From Methanosarcinales archaeon (GTDB lineage: Archaea > Halobacteriota > Syntropharchaeia > Alkanophagales > Methanospirareceae): a DNA stretch of 6,272 nt. The position numbers and the translations under genes are program-made. Positions 1-5,018 of the stretch are shown piece after piece. Location of the stretch: assembly GCA_016649585.1 (NCBI GenBank), contig JAENXH010000085.1, positions 1 through 6,272 on the forward strand. The letters run 5' to 3'. Every line of letters starts with the position of its first letter. Position 1 is the stretch's first letter. The notes beneath the pieces were generated by a model. That model did no database searches. It worked only from the letters and a program-made list of their open reading frames with translations, and was not told the DNA's origin.

Positions 1-1
1 T

Positions 2-1273
2 GCCACACTTTGCGTTCAGTGGAACAGCACGCAAGAATTCGGCGATATAACCACTATCACTGTGAAGAAAGGGGTGATTAATGGAACTGAGGAAACCAAC
101 GTCACAATAATACAACCATCTTCTATTGGAAAAGACCCGCTTTGCGATGAACATGAATTGATAATAGCGCCAAACGAATCATGCTATTACCGTATTGAAG
201 CATACTCAAACACAACAAACGGCGAACAATATCGTTGTTACACGAACCCGATCTGGATGGATGTTGTAAATGACACAACCTCTCCTGTAGTAACAATTAT
301 CACTCCTGTAAATGGATCAATTGTCAGCACACCGAACGTGACACTAACAGGCTATGCAACTGATGATGTTGGTATTGTAAGTGTGTGTTACGCACAATGT
401 TATGAGAAGATATGTGGCGGAAGTTGTGATTATCCTTCCAATGCCAGTACCAACGTCTCATTTAACTGGACGGTGGGTTTACAAGAGGGAGAGAACATCA
501 TAACGGTGACAGCATACGATGCTGCAGATAATTCAGGCAATGCATCTGTAGTAGTAACATTATTTAAGCCCGCTATTGCCATAGAGGCAGAAAAATGTGA
601 GTTAGCTAAATTTGAATGGGATAAACTGACGGTAATGGGCATATCCACTCATAATATAACGATTGACAGTTCAGACCCGGCACATACAATATTTCCAATG
701 GGGATCGGAGATAATCCATTTACTTGTTCCATTCCATTCAACGATACGATAGATAGTGATGGCATTAGAACATATACCGCTTATTTTAACGATACAGGAA
801 CATATATGATCAAAGTTACAGATATTGATGCGGGAGTGAATGATACTGTTGATATAACTGTTTCTGGAGCGGCTTTTGATACTGGCAACGGAACTTACCC
901 AAGCATCGCCGGCAATCACACCGGCACAATAACACTGAACCACACGATTACGGTATCCACGCTTTACACCTATCCCTGCCCGGGAACCGGGGGGCATACC
1001 GAATACGCTGCTATCTCTTATTCAAACGGAACAGAAATTGCAGAAGCCCATTGGAACGGCTACATAGGCGACTGGCACAATATATCCTTCAATGAAACGT
1101 TCACATTGATAGAAAACGAAACCTACAATTACACGATGAAAACTGGCTCGTATCCGCAGATTCACCATACTGATGAGTTAGAAGTAGCCAGTGGAACAAT
1201 CACGTGCGAAGAGTTCGTAGATGCGAATGGGAAAAAATACACAAACTGGATTCCAGCGATAAGATTAGAATAA
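2..1273 (+). CDS. Secreted/surface glycoprotein-like protein, 3' part (5' end outside window)
   Basis: The frame is open from base 2 with no stop, so this is the last 423 residues of a longer protein. The GTG at 62 is only an internal valine. Residues about 93-187 look like an Ig-like beta domain: it opens SPVVTIITPVNGS and closes GENIITVTAYDAADNSGN, a layout typical of bacterial/archaeal Ig repeats. Residues about 205-290 are another beta-rich stretch ending GTYMIKVTDIDAG. Residues about 294-423 form a distinct C-terminal module (GNGTYPSIAGNHTG, LYTYPCPGTGGHTEY, WNGYIGDWHNISF, TGSYPQIHHT, FVDANGKKYTNWIPAI). I recall similar modules at the ends of surface proteins in ANME-1 and related archaea. 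I count 24 N-X-S/T sequons, which fits an extracellular N-glycosylated protein. Cysteines cluster at 129-142. There is no C-terminal membrane anchor, so attachment, if any, must lie upstream or be non-covalent. The exact role is unknown. Confidence 0.85.
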   Translation, partial: ATLCVQWNSTQEFGDITTITVKKGVINGTEETNVTIIQPSSIGKDPLCDEHELIIAPNESCYYRIEAYSNTTNGEQYRCYTNPIWMDVVNDTTSPVVTIITPVNGSIVSTPNVTLTGYATDDVGIVSVCYAQCYEKICGGSCDYPSNASTNVSFNWTVGLQEGENIITVTAYDAADNSGNASVVVTLFKPAIAIEAEKCELAKFEWDKLTVMGISTHNITIDSSDPAHTIFPMGIGDNPFTCSIPFNDTIDSDGIRTYTAYFNDTGTYMIKVTDIDAGVNDTVDITVSGAAFDTGNGTYPSIAGNHTGTITLNHTITVSTLYTYPCPGTGGHTEYAAISYSNGTEIAEAHWNGYIGDWHNISFNETFTLIENETYNYTMKTGSYPQIHHTDELEVASGTITCEEFVDANGKKYTNWIPAIRLE

Positions 1274-1304
1274 TAGAGGGGTAAGGGCTGGAAGCCTCTT
1301 TTCC

Positions 1305-1340
1305 AAGTTTCTTTGGTCAAGCTTTCTTTTCAAAGAAAGG
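1305..1340 (-). repeat. Palindromic gene-end repeat, copy A
   Basis: This begins 32 bases after the surface-protein stop. It contains a perfect 8-bp hairpin, CTTTCTTT (1322-1329) and AAAGAAAG (1332-1339), with a 2-base spacer. Next to it, AAGTTT and AAGCTT can also pair with one wobble around CTTTGGTC. On the minus strand the hairpin is followed by CTTGACCAAAGAAACTT, which matches the flank of copy B and resembles those of the copies near 4384 and 6172. The T-rich plus strand may also help terminate the upstream gene. Confidence 0.55.
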
Positions 1341-1377
1341 TTGTTGGATACCGGCAATTCGGCTTTGGGAGGAATAA

Positions 1378-1411
1378 AGAGTTTCTTTGCTCAAACTCTT
1401 TTAAAAAGCGC
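1378..1411 (-). repeat. Palindromic gene-end repeat, copy B
   Basis: AGAGTTT (1378-1384) and AAACTCT (1393-1399) form a 7-bp stem around CTTTGCTC. On the minus strand the segment reads TTTGAGCAAAGAAACTC, nearly identical to copy A about 70 bases upstream. The pair therefore looks like a tandem duplication of one small palindromic unit in the gap before the toxin-antitoxin-like genes. Confidence 0.5.
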
Positions 1412-1453
1412 TCAAGAAAAAGCGTGAAGACATTTTGGTAAAATCATGATACG

Positions 1454-1465
1454 AATATTTATTTA
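1454..1465 (+). promoter_or_regulatory. TATA-like box for the small-ORF/PIN pair
   Basis: AATATTTATTTA is centred about 29 bases before the ATG at 1489. Archaeal TATA boxes sit roughly 25-30 bases before the transcription start, so the transcript would begin at or just before the start codon. No GGTG-type Shine-Dalgarno site precedes that ATG, which fits a leaderless message. This is inferred from spacing only. Confidence 0.5.
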
Positions 1466-1488
1466 CATGCACTTCATAATAAGCTACT

Positions 1489-1653
1489 ATGAGCGAAGCT
1501 ACAATAAAAATCCCCGGTGTGGATAAAACAAAACTTGAGAAGGACAAAAAAGAGGAAGAAGAACCAATGCTACTCCTGCTTGAAAGTGTTGGGCATTATG
1601 GGAAGACAGATGCCAGGAAGATGGATAAATATCTATACGGCGTGGGTGAGTAA
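1489..1653 (+). CDS. Small charged protein, probable VapB-like antitoxin
   Basis: This is a 54-residue frame from ATG 1489 to TAA 1651-1653, directly ahead of the PIN gene with a 2-base gap. It begins MSEATIKIPGVDK, has a very charged stretch at residues 14-25 (KLEKDKKEEEEP), then a hydrophobic run MLLLL at 27-31, and ends with GKTDARKMDKYLYG at 38-51. Size, charge and position match the antitoxin that normally precedes a VapC toxin. No standard DNA-binding fold (AbrB, ribbon-helix-helix) can be recognised, so the family assignment is open. The C-terminal DARKMDKYLYG segment is a plausible toxin-binding tail. An upstream TATA-like box and the lack of an SD suggest leaderless translation. The call rests on gene order more than on sequence homology. 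Confidence 0.65.
   Translation: MSEATIKIPGVDKTKLEKDKKEEEEPMLLLLESVGHYGKTDARKMDKYLYGVGE
1645..1650 (+). promoter_or_regulatory. Ribosome binding site for the PIN gene
   Basis: GGTGAG lies inside the last codons of the small ORF, 5 bases before the TTG at 1656. It matches the archaeal SD core GGTGA and supports the unusual TTG start, while the 2-base gap suggests translational coupling to the upstream gene. Confidence 0.6.
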
Positions 1654-1655
1654 TT

Positions 1656-2135
1656 TTGAGTATATTTTTAGACACGGGAATTATCTTTGGCACTTATAAT
1701 GCTGATGACAAACTACACGAAGATGCGTTAGCCATATATGTTTCCGCATTCAGGGGTTTATGGGGTCGCATATACGCCTCAGATTATATAATCGATGAAA
1801 CATGCACACTATTGAAGGCCAAGATGAAACCACTCTTAGCATTGCAATTTTTAAGGGCTATAATAGCCAGTAAAAGCGTTTCGATTATCATAATCAATGA
1901 AGAATTGTTTGATAAAAGCTGTGACCTCTTTGAAAGGTATCCTAATAAAGCAGGCGTCAGCTTTACAGATGCTACCACTCTTGCTATAATGAGTATGCTA
2001 AAAATAGAATACTTAGCAAGTTTTGATGGAAGATCATTTGATGGAATCGTTAGTAAAAGAATAGGCGAGGGATTCTTTTCTTCATTAAGCAATACTGAGA
2101 AGAAAAGATTGATGCCGTTTTTCAAAACTAAATAG
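1656..2135 (+). CDS. PIN-domain protein, probable VapC-type toxin RNase
   Basis: This 159-residue protein starts at TTG. The start is set by the canonical PIN N-terminus SIFLDTGIIFG immediately after it and by the GGTGAG site. PIN domains are metal-dependent RNases with a cluster of acidic residues. Here the candidates are D6 (FLDTG), E48 (IIDETCTLLKAK), D105 (SFTDATTLAIM) and D124 (LASFDGRSFD), all in the expected order and spacing, so the enzyme looks intact. Length is slightly above the usual 130-145 residues because of a lysine-containing tail (residues about 140-159). Together with the preceding 54-residue ORF it forms a probable type II toxin-antitoxin operon; VapC toxins usually cut tRNA or rRNA, but the target here cannot be read from sequence. 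The following gene begins 41 bases later, so some read-through into srp19 is possible. Confidence 0.85.
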   Translation: MSIFLDTGIIFGTYNADDKLHEDALAIYVSAFRGLWGRIYASDYIIDETCTLLKAKMKPLLALQFLRAIIASKSVSIIIINEELFDKSCDLFERYPNKAGVSFTDATTLAIMSMLKIEYLASFDGRSFDGIVSKRIGEGFFSSLSNTEKKRLMPFFKTK

Positions 2136-2161
2136 GGAAAAGAAAAGGTAAAGAACAAATA

Positions 2162-2171
2162 CAAATATTTG
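2162..2171. repeat. Perfect 10-bp palindrome before srp19
   Basis: CAAATATTTG lies 5 bases before the srp19 ATG at 2177, where an SD would normally sit. No good SD (GGTG/GGAGG) is present in this 41-base gap, and the AT-rich palindrome is too close to the start codon to be a TATA box for it. It could be chance in AT-rich DNA. Confidence 0.3.
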
Positions 2172-2176
2172 ATGAA

Positions 2177-2482
2177 ATGGCAAAGAAGATGGTCATCTGG
2201 CCTGCGTATTTAACGGCAGGGAAGACGAAGAGTGAAGGACGGATAGTAGCGCGAAAGTATGCGGTGAAATCGCCAAAGGCCGAGGAGATAGAAAAGGTTG
2301 CGCGGACGCTAAACCTGGAGCCCGAGGTGGAGAAAGAGAAAGCATATCCGAAGACGCACTGGGAGAAAAGCGGAAGAGTGTTAGTAACGAAAAGTGGTCA
2401 AAAAGCGGAGATAGTAAGGGAGATTGCGAAAGGGATAAAAGAGCTGCGTGAGAAATCTAAGACTAAGAGCGGAGGGCGCTGA
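2177..2482 (+). CDS. srp19: Signal recognition particle 19 kDa protein SRP19
   Basis: This 101-residue basic protein has the size and features of archaeal SRP19. The N-terminal KMVIWPAYLTAGKTKSEGRI (residues 4-23) and RKYAVKSPKAEEI (26-38) are the family's RNA-binding signature. They are followed by NLEPEVEKEKAYPKTHWEKS (46-65), a GRVLV strand (66-70) and a lysine/arginine-rich C-terminal helix. SRP19 binds the tips of helices 6 and 8 of 7S RNA in the cytoplasm and prepares the RNA to bind SRP54 (Ffh) for co-translational targeting of membrane and secreted proteins. The ATG at 2177 is chosen because the conserved block starts four residues in; there is no strong SD. The PHP gene follows after 7 bases, so the two are likely cotranscribed. 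The 7S RNA and SRP54 genes are not in the window. Confidence 0.95.
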   Translation: MAKKMVIWPAYLTAGKTKSEGRIVARKYAVKSPKAEEIEKVARTLNLEPEVEKEKAYPKTHWEKSGRVLVTKSGQKAEIVREIAKGIKELREKSKTKSGGR

Positions 2483-2489
2483 AAGAACA

Positions 2490-3149
2490 ATGTATGATTT
2501 TCACACGCATTCTCTCCTCAGCGACGGCGAGCTCATCCCGAGCGAATTGGTAAGGAGAGCGGTATTTAAAGGTTACGAAGCGATTGCAATAACCGATCAT
2601 GTGGACTTCACGAACGTGGAGCACGTGCTGGGTAGTTTAAAGAAATTGGAGCTTCATGATAACTCAAACAGCGGCGATATAACTGTGATAATAGGCGTGG
2701 AAATATCGCACGTCCCGCCGGAGAAGATAGGGAAACTGGCATTAAAGGCCGAGGATCTGGGTGCGGAACTGGTGGTGGTGCATGGCGAGACGATAGTGGA
2801 GCCTGTAGAGAGCGGTACAAACAGCGCAGCCGTGAGCAATCCCTCGGTGGACATCCTCGCACATCCCGGACTTATCAGTGAGGAGGAAGCGGAAATAGCG
2901 AAGGAAAATGGCGTTTATCTTGAGATTACGTCAAGGAAGGGTCATTGCCTGACAAACGGGCATGTAGCGATGGTTGCACGAGAAGTAGGAGCAAAATTAT
3001 TGCTCAATTCTGATTTGCATTCACCGGAGGATTTTCTAACGAAAGAACTAGGTGCACGAATCCTTGCCGGTGCAGGATTAAACCACGGCGAAGTGATAAA
3101 GGTAATGGAAGAGAATCCAAGGGAATTGTTGAAGAAGATAGTATGGTGA
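2490..3149 (+). CDS. PHP-domain phosphoesterase, histidinol-phosphatase-like
   Basis: This 219-residue protein starts at ATG 2490. The frame opens earlier, at 2448 inside srp19, but the PHP fold begins at MYDFHTHSLLSDGE, so the 14 extra residues are unlikely. Metal-binding motifs are all visible: HTH (H5, H7), D12, ITDH (D36, H37), E71 in GVEISH, H98 in VVVHGE, H125 in LAHPG, and SDLH (D175, H177). PHP enzymes hydrolyse phosphate esters with a di- or trinuclear metal site, and this resembles the short archaeal COG1387 type often labelled histidinol phosphatase. No his genes are adjacent, so the substrate is unproven. It lacks polymerase or other extra domains. GGAGGG at 2471-2476 lies 13 bases before the ATG, long for an SD. 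The argD gene follows with a 5-base gap, suggesting an srp19-PHP-argD transcript. Confidence 0.88.
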   Translation: MYDFHTHSLLSDGELIPSELVRRAVFKGYEAIAITDHVDFTNVEHVLGSLKKLELHDNSNSGDITVIIGVEISHVPPEKIGKLALKAEDLGAELVVVHGETIVEPVESGTNSAAVSNPSVDILAHPGLISEEEAEIAKENGVYLEITSRKGHCLTNGHVAMVAREVGAKLLLNSDLHSPEDFLTKELGARILAGAGLNHGEVIKVMEENPRELLKKIVW

Positions 3150-3150
3150 T
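3145..3150 (+). promoter_or_regulatory. Ribosome binding site that decides the argD start
   Basis: GGTGAT overlaps the stop codon of the PHP gene (TGA 3147-3149) and lies 4 bases before the ATG at 3155. It is a perfect match to the archaeal SD core. It favours 3155 over the ATG at 3143, which would overlap the PHP gene and have no SD at the right distance. Confidence 0.7.
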
Positions 3151-3154
3151 TACA

Positions 3155-4321
3155 ATGTTTTCGTCTCAGGAAGAGGTTATAGAGAAAGAGAAGCGGTACA
3201 TAATGCAAACGTACAAGCGACAGCGAATAGTATTAAAAGAGGGCAAAGGCGCGATAGTAAAGGACTTTTTTGGCAACGAGTACATTGATTGCGTTGGTGG
3301 CATTGCGGTGAATGTGGCCGGGTACTGCCATCCGGTGGTGGTGGCTGCGCTAAAGGAGCAAGCGGATAAGCTCATGCACGTCTCGAATTTGTATTATACC
3401 GAGCCGCAGGTGAAACTTGCGGAGAAACTATCCGCGATAACGGGCATGGCTAAGACGTTTTTCTGTAATTCGGGCGCGGAAAGCATAGAAGCGGCATTGA
3501 AATTGGCATGTAAAGTGACCGGTAAGCACAAGTTTATAGCTGCGGAAGGCAGCTTTCACGGCAGAACACTCGGCTCGTTGAGTGTAACGTTTGAACCGAA
3601 ATTCAGGAGCGTATTTGAATCTTTACTGTTGAAGAGCGTGAAATTTGTGCGATACAACGATGCAGAAGCAATTAGAAAGGCGATAGATGATGAGACTGCG
3701 GCAGTCATCTTAGAGCCTATTCAGGGCGAAACGGGTGTAATAGTCCCGTCAGCAGGCTACTTGAAAGAGGTACGGGAGATATGCACTGAAAAAAATGTTC
3801 TGCTAATTTTGGATGAAATCCAGACAGGGTTTGGTCGTACCGGGAGATGGTTTGGTAAGGAGCATGAAGGCGTAGAGCCGGATATAATGACCGTGGCGAA
3901 AGCGTTGGGTGCGGGTTTCCCTATCGGTGCAATGCTTGCAAAAGAGGGGATAGAATTTGAAACCGGTGAGCATGGCTCGACTTTTGGCGGTAATCCACTG
4001 GCGTGTGCAACAGCATTAGCGTCTATAACTGTGATAGAGGACGAAAAGTTGGTGGAACGGTCACGAGAGCTTGGCGAATATTTCATAGAAAAGGCTCACG
4101 ATACCTGGATCAAATCAATAGTGAAGGAGATAAGAGGAAAAGGGCTGATGATAGGAATAGAATTAACGAAGCCCTGTGGTGAAATAGTGGAGAAGGCGCT
4201 TGAAAGAGGAATCTTGATAAATTGCACTGCGGATAACGTGATAAGGTTAGTGCCGCCGCTGGTAATAAGTAAAGAGCAAGTAGATAGAGTGATCGCGGTT
4301 TTGGAGGAGGTTATCGAGTAG
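3155..4321 (+). CDS. argD: Acetylornithine aminotransferase (class III PLP aminotransferase)
   Basis: This 388-residue protein from ATG 3155 is full length for ArgD. ArgD moves an amino group from glutamate to N-acetylglutamate-5-semialdehyde in cytoplasmic arginine synthesis; some archaeal ArgD proteins also serve lysine synthesis (LysJ reaction). Seen in the protein: YIDCVGGIAVNVAGYCHP (43-60), SNLYYTEPQ (77-85), the cofactor phosphate-binding CNSGAES (104-110), GSFHGRT (132-138), EPIQGETG (187-194), LILDEIQTGFGRTG (217-230) with the PLP-pyridine aspartate D220, and TVAKALGAGFPIGAM (246-260) with the Schiff-base lysine K249. GSTFGGNPLACA (274-285) and VIRLVPPLVISKEQVD (362-377) complete the fold. 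The length and the SNLYYTEPQ and RLVPPL signatures favour ArgD over GABA or ornithine aminotransferase, but substrate cannot be fixed from sequence alone. No other arg gene is in view. It is the last gene of the srp19 cluster. Confidence 0.9.
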   Translation: MFSSQEEVIEKEKRYIMQTYKRQRIVLKEGKGAIVKDFFGNEYIDCVGGIAVNVAGYCHPVVVAALKEQADKLMHVSNLYYTEPQVKLAEKLSAITGMAKTFFCNSGAESIEAALKLACKVTGKHKFIAAEGSFHGRTLGSLSVTFEPKFRSVFESLLLKSVKFVRYNDAEAIRKAIDDETAAVILEPIQGETGVIVPSAGYLKEVREICTEKNVLLILDEIQTGFGRTGRWFGKEHEGVEPDIMTVAKALGAGFPIGAMLAKEGIEFETGEHGSTFGGNPLACATALASITVIEDEKLVERSRELGEYFIEKAHDTWIKSIVKEIRGKGLMIGIELTKPCGEIVEKALERGILINCTADNVIRLVPPLVISKEQVDRVIAVLEEVIE

Positions 4322-4350
4322 ATTTGGAACGAAAAAACTATTCTTGGCGC

Positions 4351-4418
4351 TTTCTTTACACTTTTTCTTTTTCAAACTTTAGGAAAGTTTGATCAAAACG
4401 CTTCGCGGAAAAAGAAAA
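4351..4418 (+). terminator. T-tracts plus branched hairpin after argD, gene-end repeat copy C
   Basis: T-rich runs at 4351-4373 start 30 bases after the argD stop, the usual archaeal termination signal. They are followed by a hairpin, CAAACTTT (4373-4380) and AAAGTTTG (4384-4391), loop AGG, then ATCAAA, matching the gene-end palindrome family. An outer stem, TTTTCTTTTTC (4363-4373) with GAAAAAGAAAA (4408-4418), encloses this hairpin and a small CGC-TTC-GCG hairpin (4399-4407), so a three-way folded RNA is possible. Confidence 0.5.
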
Positions 4419-4452
4419 CCTGTGCTAAAAGAAAAAAAATCTCGTGAAAATT

Positions 4453-4494
4453 ATGGGGCTCTGCCCCATGTCCCCGCAAGCCCAGAAGGGGCTT
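4453..4494. repeat. Two adjacent GC-rich hairpins
   Basis: ATGGGGC (4453-4459) pairs with GCCCCAT (4463-4469) around a 3-base loop. Just after it AAGCCC (4478-4483) pairs with GGGCTT (4489-4494) around 5 bases. The GC-rich stems stand out in an AT-rich gap. Neither is followed by a T-run on the plus strand, so they are not simple terminators. On the minus strand they lie just past the end of the 44-codon frame. Confidence 0.5.
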
Positions 4495-4526
4495 ATGTGT
4501 AATCTTGTGGTTAGCTAAACACGTAT

Positions 4527-4661
4527 TTATTGTTCTTTGCCCGCGCTTTCCTTTCTCTTCTCATCTAAAGCAACATTGCTCAAGAATAAACCGAAAAGCT
4601 TTTTAAAATAACACGAGCGAGGGTTATTCTTGATGCTCAGGTCTGGCTCCTGTTTTTTCAC
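4527..4661 (-). CDS. Hypothetical small protein frame, 44 codons, coupled to broken gene
   Basis: From GTG (4659-4661) to TAA (4527-4529) on the minus strand, this encodes 44 residues starting VKKQEPDLSIKNNPRSCYF and ending DEKRKESAGKEQ. Its GTG overlaps the TGA of the preceding minus-strand frame as GTGA, a classic coupling arrangement. The product is basic and lysine-rich, with a short hydrophobic patch KLFGLFLSNVAL at residues 21-32. I recognise no family. Given that the upstream frame looks broken, this may be a remnant of the same degraded operon, or an accidental open frame. No independent SD is evident apart from the GAGG-like sequence inside the upstream frame. Confidence 0.22.
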   Translation of the reverse strand: MKKQEPDLSIKNNPRSCYFKKLFGLFLSNVALDEKRKESAGKEQ

Positions 4662-4907
4662 CGTAACTCGTTAAACTCCTCAACTGTCATTCCAAAATCG
4701 TCTATAAAAGATACTTTTCAATGATATTCTTCCGCGTGACCGGATGTCAACGTCCCCAGTTCCGCTCGGCTTTCAAGGTGGATCCTAATAAAATAAAATA
4801 AAATAATATCCTGAATGTTCTCTAATGTTTCGTTTCTAAATTTTAATGATTGCAGGAGGTGAGGAAACACTCTCTTTCCAAGTTCAAAAAGGGTATTTGC
4901 TTATCAT
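4658..4907 (-). pseudogene. Broken small minus-strand gene of unknown family
   Basis: On the minus strand an ATG (4905-4907) follows a strong SD, GGGAGGT, at 4 bases. It reads MISKYPF and stops at once. Removing one T from the T5 run just after the proline codon (about 4887) would join it to a 60-codon open frame starting at 4900, which continues as ELGKRVFPHLLQSLKFRNE, then ENIQDIILFYFIRIHLESRA and ELGTLTSGHAEEYH. A single TGA (4718-4720) interrupts, then the same frame resumes KVSFIDDFGMTVEEFNELR and ends at TGA (4658-4660). Repaired, it would be about 84 residues. The ending DFGMTVEEFNELR vaguely recalls the C-terminus of HicA-like toxins, but the rest does not show the HicA core, so I do not name it. 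Either two mutations, or a sequencing indel plus one stop, would explain it. Chance is possible. Confidence 0.35.
4789..4806. repeat. TAAAA microsatellite
   Basis: Three exact TAAAA units (4789-4803) followed by TAA form a short simple repeat. It lies inside the minus-strand broken gene, where it would encode the hydrophobic ILFYFI stretch, so slippage here could have changed that frame. Confidence 0.6.
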
Positions 4908-4911
4908 GCCA

Positions 4912-4918
4912 ACCTCCC
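4912..4918 (-). promoter_or_regulatory. Strong Shine-Dalgarno site on the minus strand
   Basis: GGGAGGT, 4 bases before the minus-strand ATG at 4907, is the best SD-like site in the window. It is the main reason to think a real gene once ran leftward from here, although the frame after the ATG closes after seven codons. Confidence 0.4.
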
Positions 4919-4950
4919 TTTAGCCTCACCAACACTGTCAATGCATCATG

Positions 4951-4971
4951 TACGTAAAAATACGTTACGTA
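4951..4971. promoter_or_regulatory. Inverted repeat, candidate operator between divergent genes
   Basis: TACGTAA (4951-4957) and TTACGTA (4965-4971) are perfect 7-bp arms separated by 7 bases that hold a further TACG. The centre is 58 bases before the ATPase ATG and directly abuts its TATA-like box, and it is 54 bases from the minus-strand ATG. Size and symmetry suit a dimeric regulator that could cover both promoters. No regulator gene is visible. Confidence 0.45.
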
Positions 4972-4978
4972 TAAATAC
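4970..4978 (+). promoter_or_regulatory. TATA-like box for the ATPase gene
   Basis: TATAAATAC lies about 45 bases before the ATG at 5019. A start site 25-30 bases downstream would give a leader of about 15-20 bases, enough to hold the GGTGG site. The second AT-box, TTTATAAG (4998-5005), is too close to the ATG to serve unless the message starts inside the gene. Confidence 0.5.
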
Positions 4979-5007
4979 ATAACTAACAGAATAATTATTT
5001 ATAAGAT

Positions 5008-5012
5008 GGTGG
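5008..5012 (+). promoter_or_regulatory. Ribosome binding site for the ATPase gene
   Basis: GGTGG sits 6 bases before the ATG at 5019 and fits the archaeal SD. An overlapping ATG at 5006 is in another frame and closes after 12 codons, so 5019 is the real start. Confidence 0.6.
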
Positions 5013-5018
5013 CAAAAA

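Larger units (their letters stand above)
4322..5018. other. 697-bp intergenic region without an intact large gene
   Basis: On the plus strand I see no convincing coding frame. It contains, in order: the argD terminator/hairpin region (4351-4418), two adjacent GC-rich hairpins (4453-4494), a minus-strand 44-codon frame (4527-4661), a minus-strand broken small gene (4658-4907) with a TAAAA microsatellite inside it (4789-4806), an inverted repeat (4951-4971), and the TATA-like box and SD of the ATPase gene. A plus-strand sequence at about 4591-4612 (ACCGAAAAGC then TTTTTAAAATAA) looks like BRE plus TATA, but no gene follows it. Confidence 0.6.

Noticed and set aside
671..997. Minus-strand 108-codon frame inside the surface protein gene
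   Set aside because: It lies antisense to a clearly coding frame with sequons and beta-domain motifs, has serine/isoleucine/arginine-rich low-quality sequence and no SD, so it is a shadow frame.
1784..2164. Minus-strand 126-codon frame opposite the PIN gene
   Set aside because: It is antisense to an intact PIN domain with all catalytic residues and shows no recognisable protein features.
2448..2489. Longer PHP protein starting at ATG 2448 within srp19
   Set aside because: The extra 14 arginine-rich residues overlap srp19 and lie ahead of the canonical MYDFHTH start of the PHP fold; ATG 2490 is better.
4591..4658. BRE/TATA-like sequence followed by CAGG-CCTG hairpin and T6, as a small RNA gene on the plus strand
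   Set aside because: With a start expected near 4630 the RNA would be under 30 bases, the stem is only 4 bp, and the T6 run is equally the AAA-AAA lysine codons of the minus-strand 44-codon frame.
4658..4780. Naming the minus-strand remnant a HicA toxin
   Set aside because: Only the final DFGMTVEEFNELR is reminiscent; the HicA double-stranded-RNA-binding core with its GSH motif is not visible.
4721..4801. Plus-strand 26-codon frame starting ATG 4721
   Set aside because: It is short, has no SD, ends in the TAAAA microsatellite and overlaps the more protein-like minus-strand frame.
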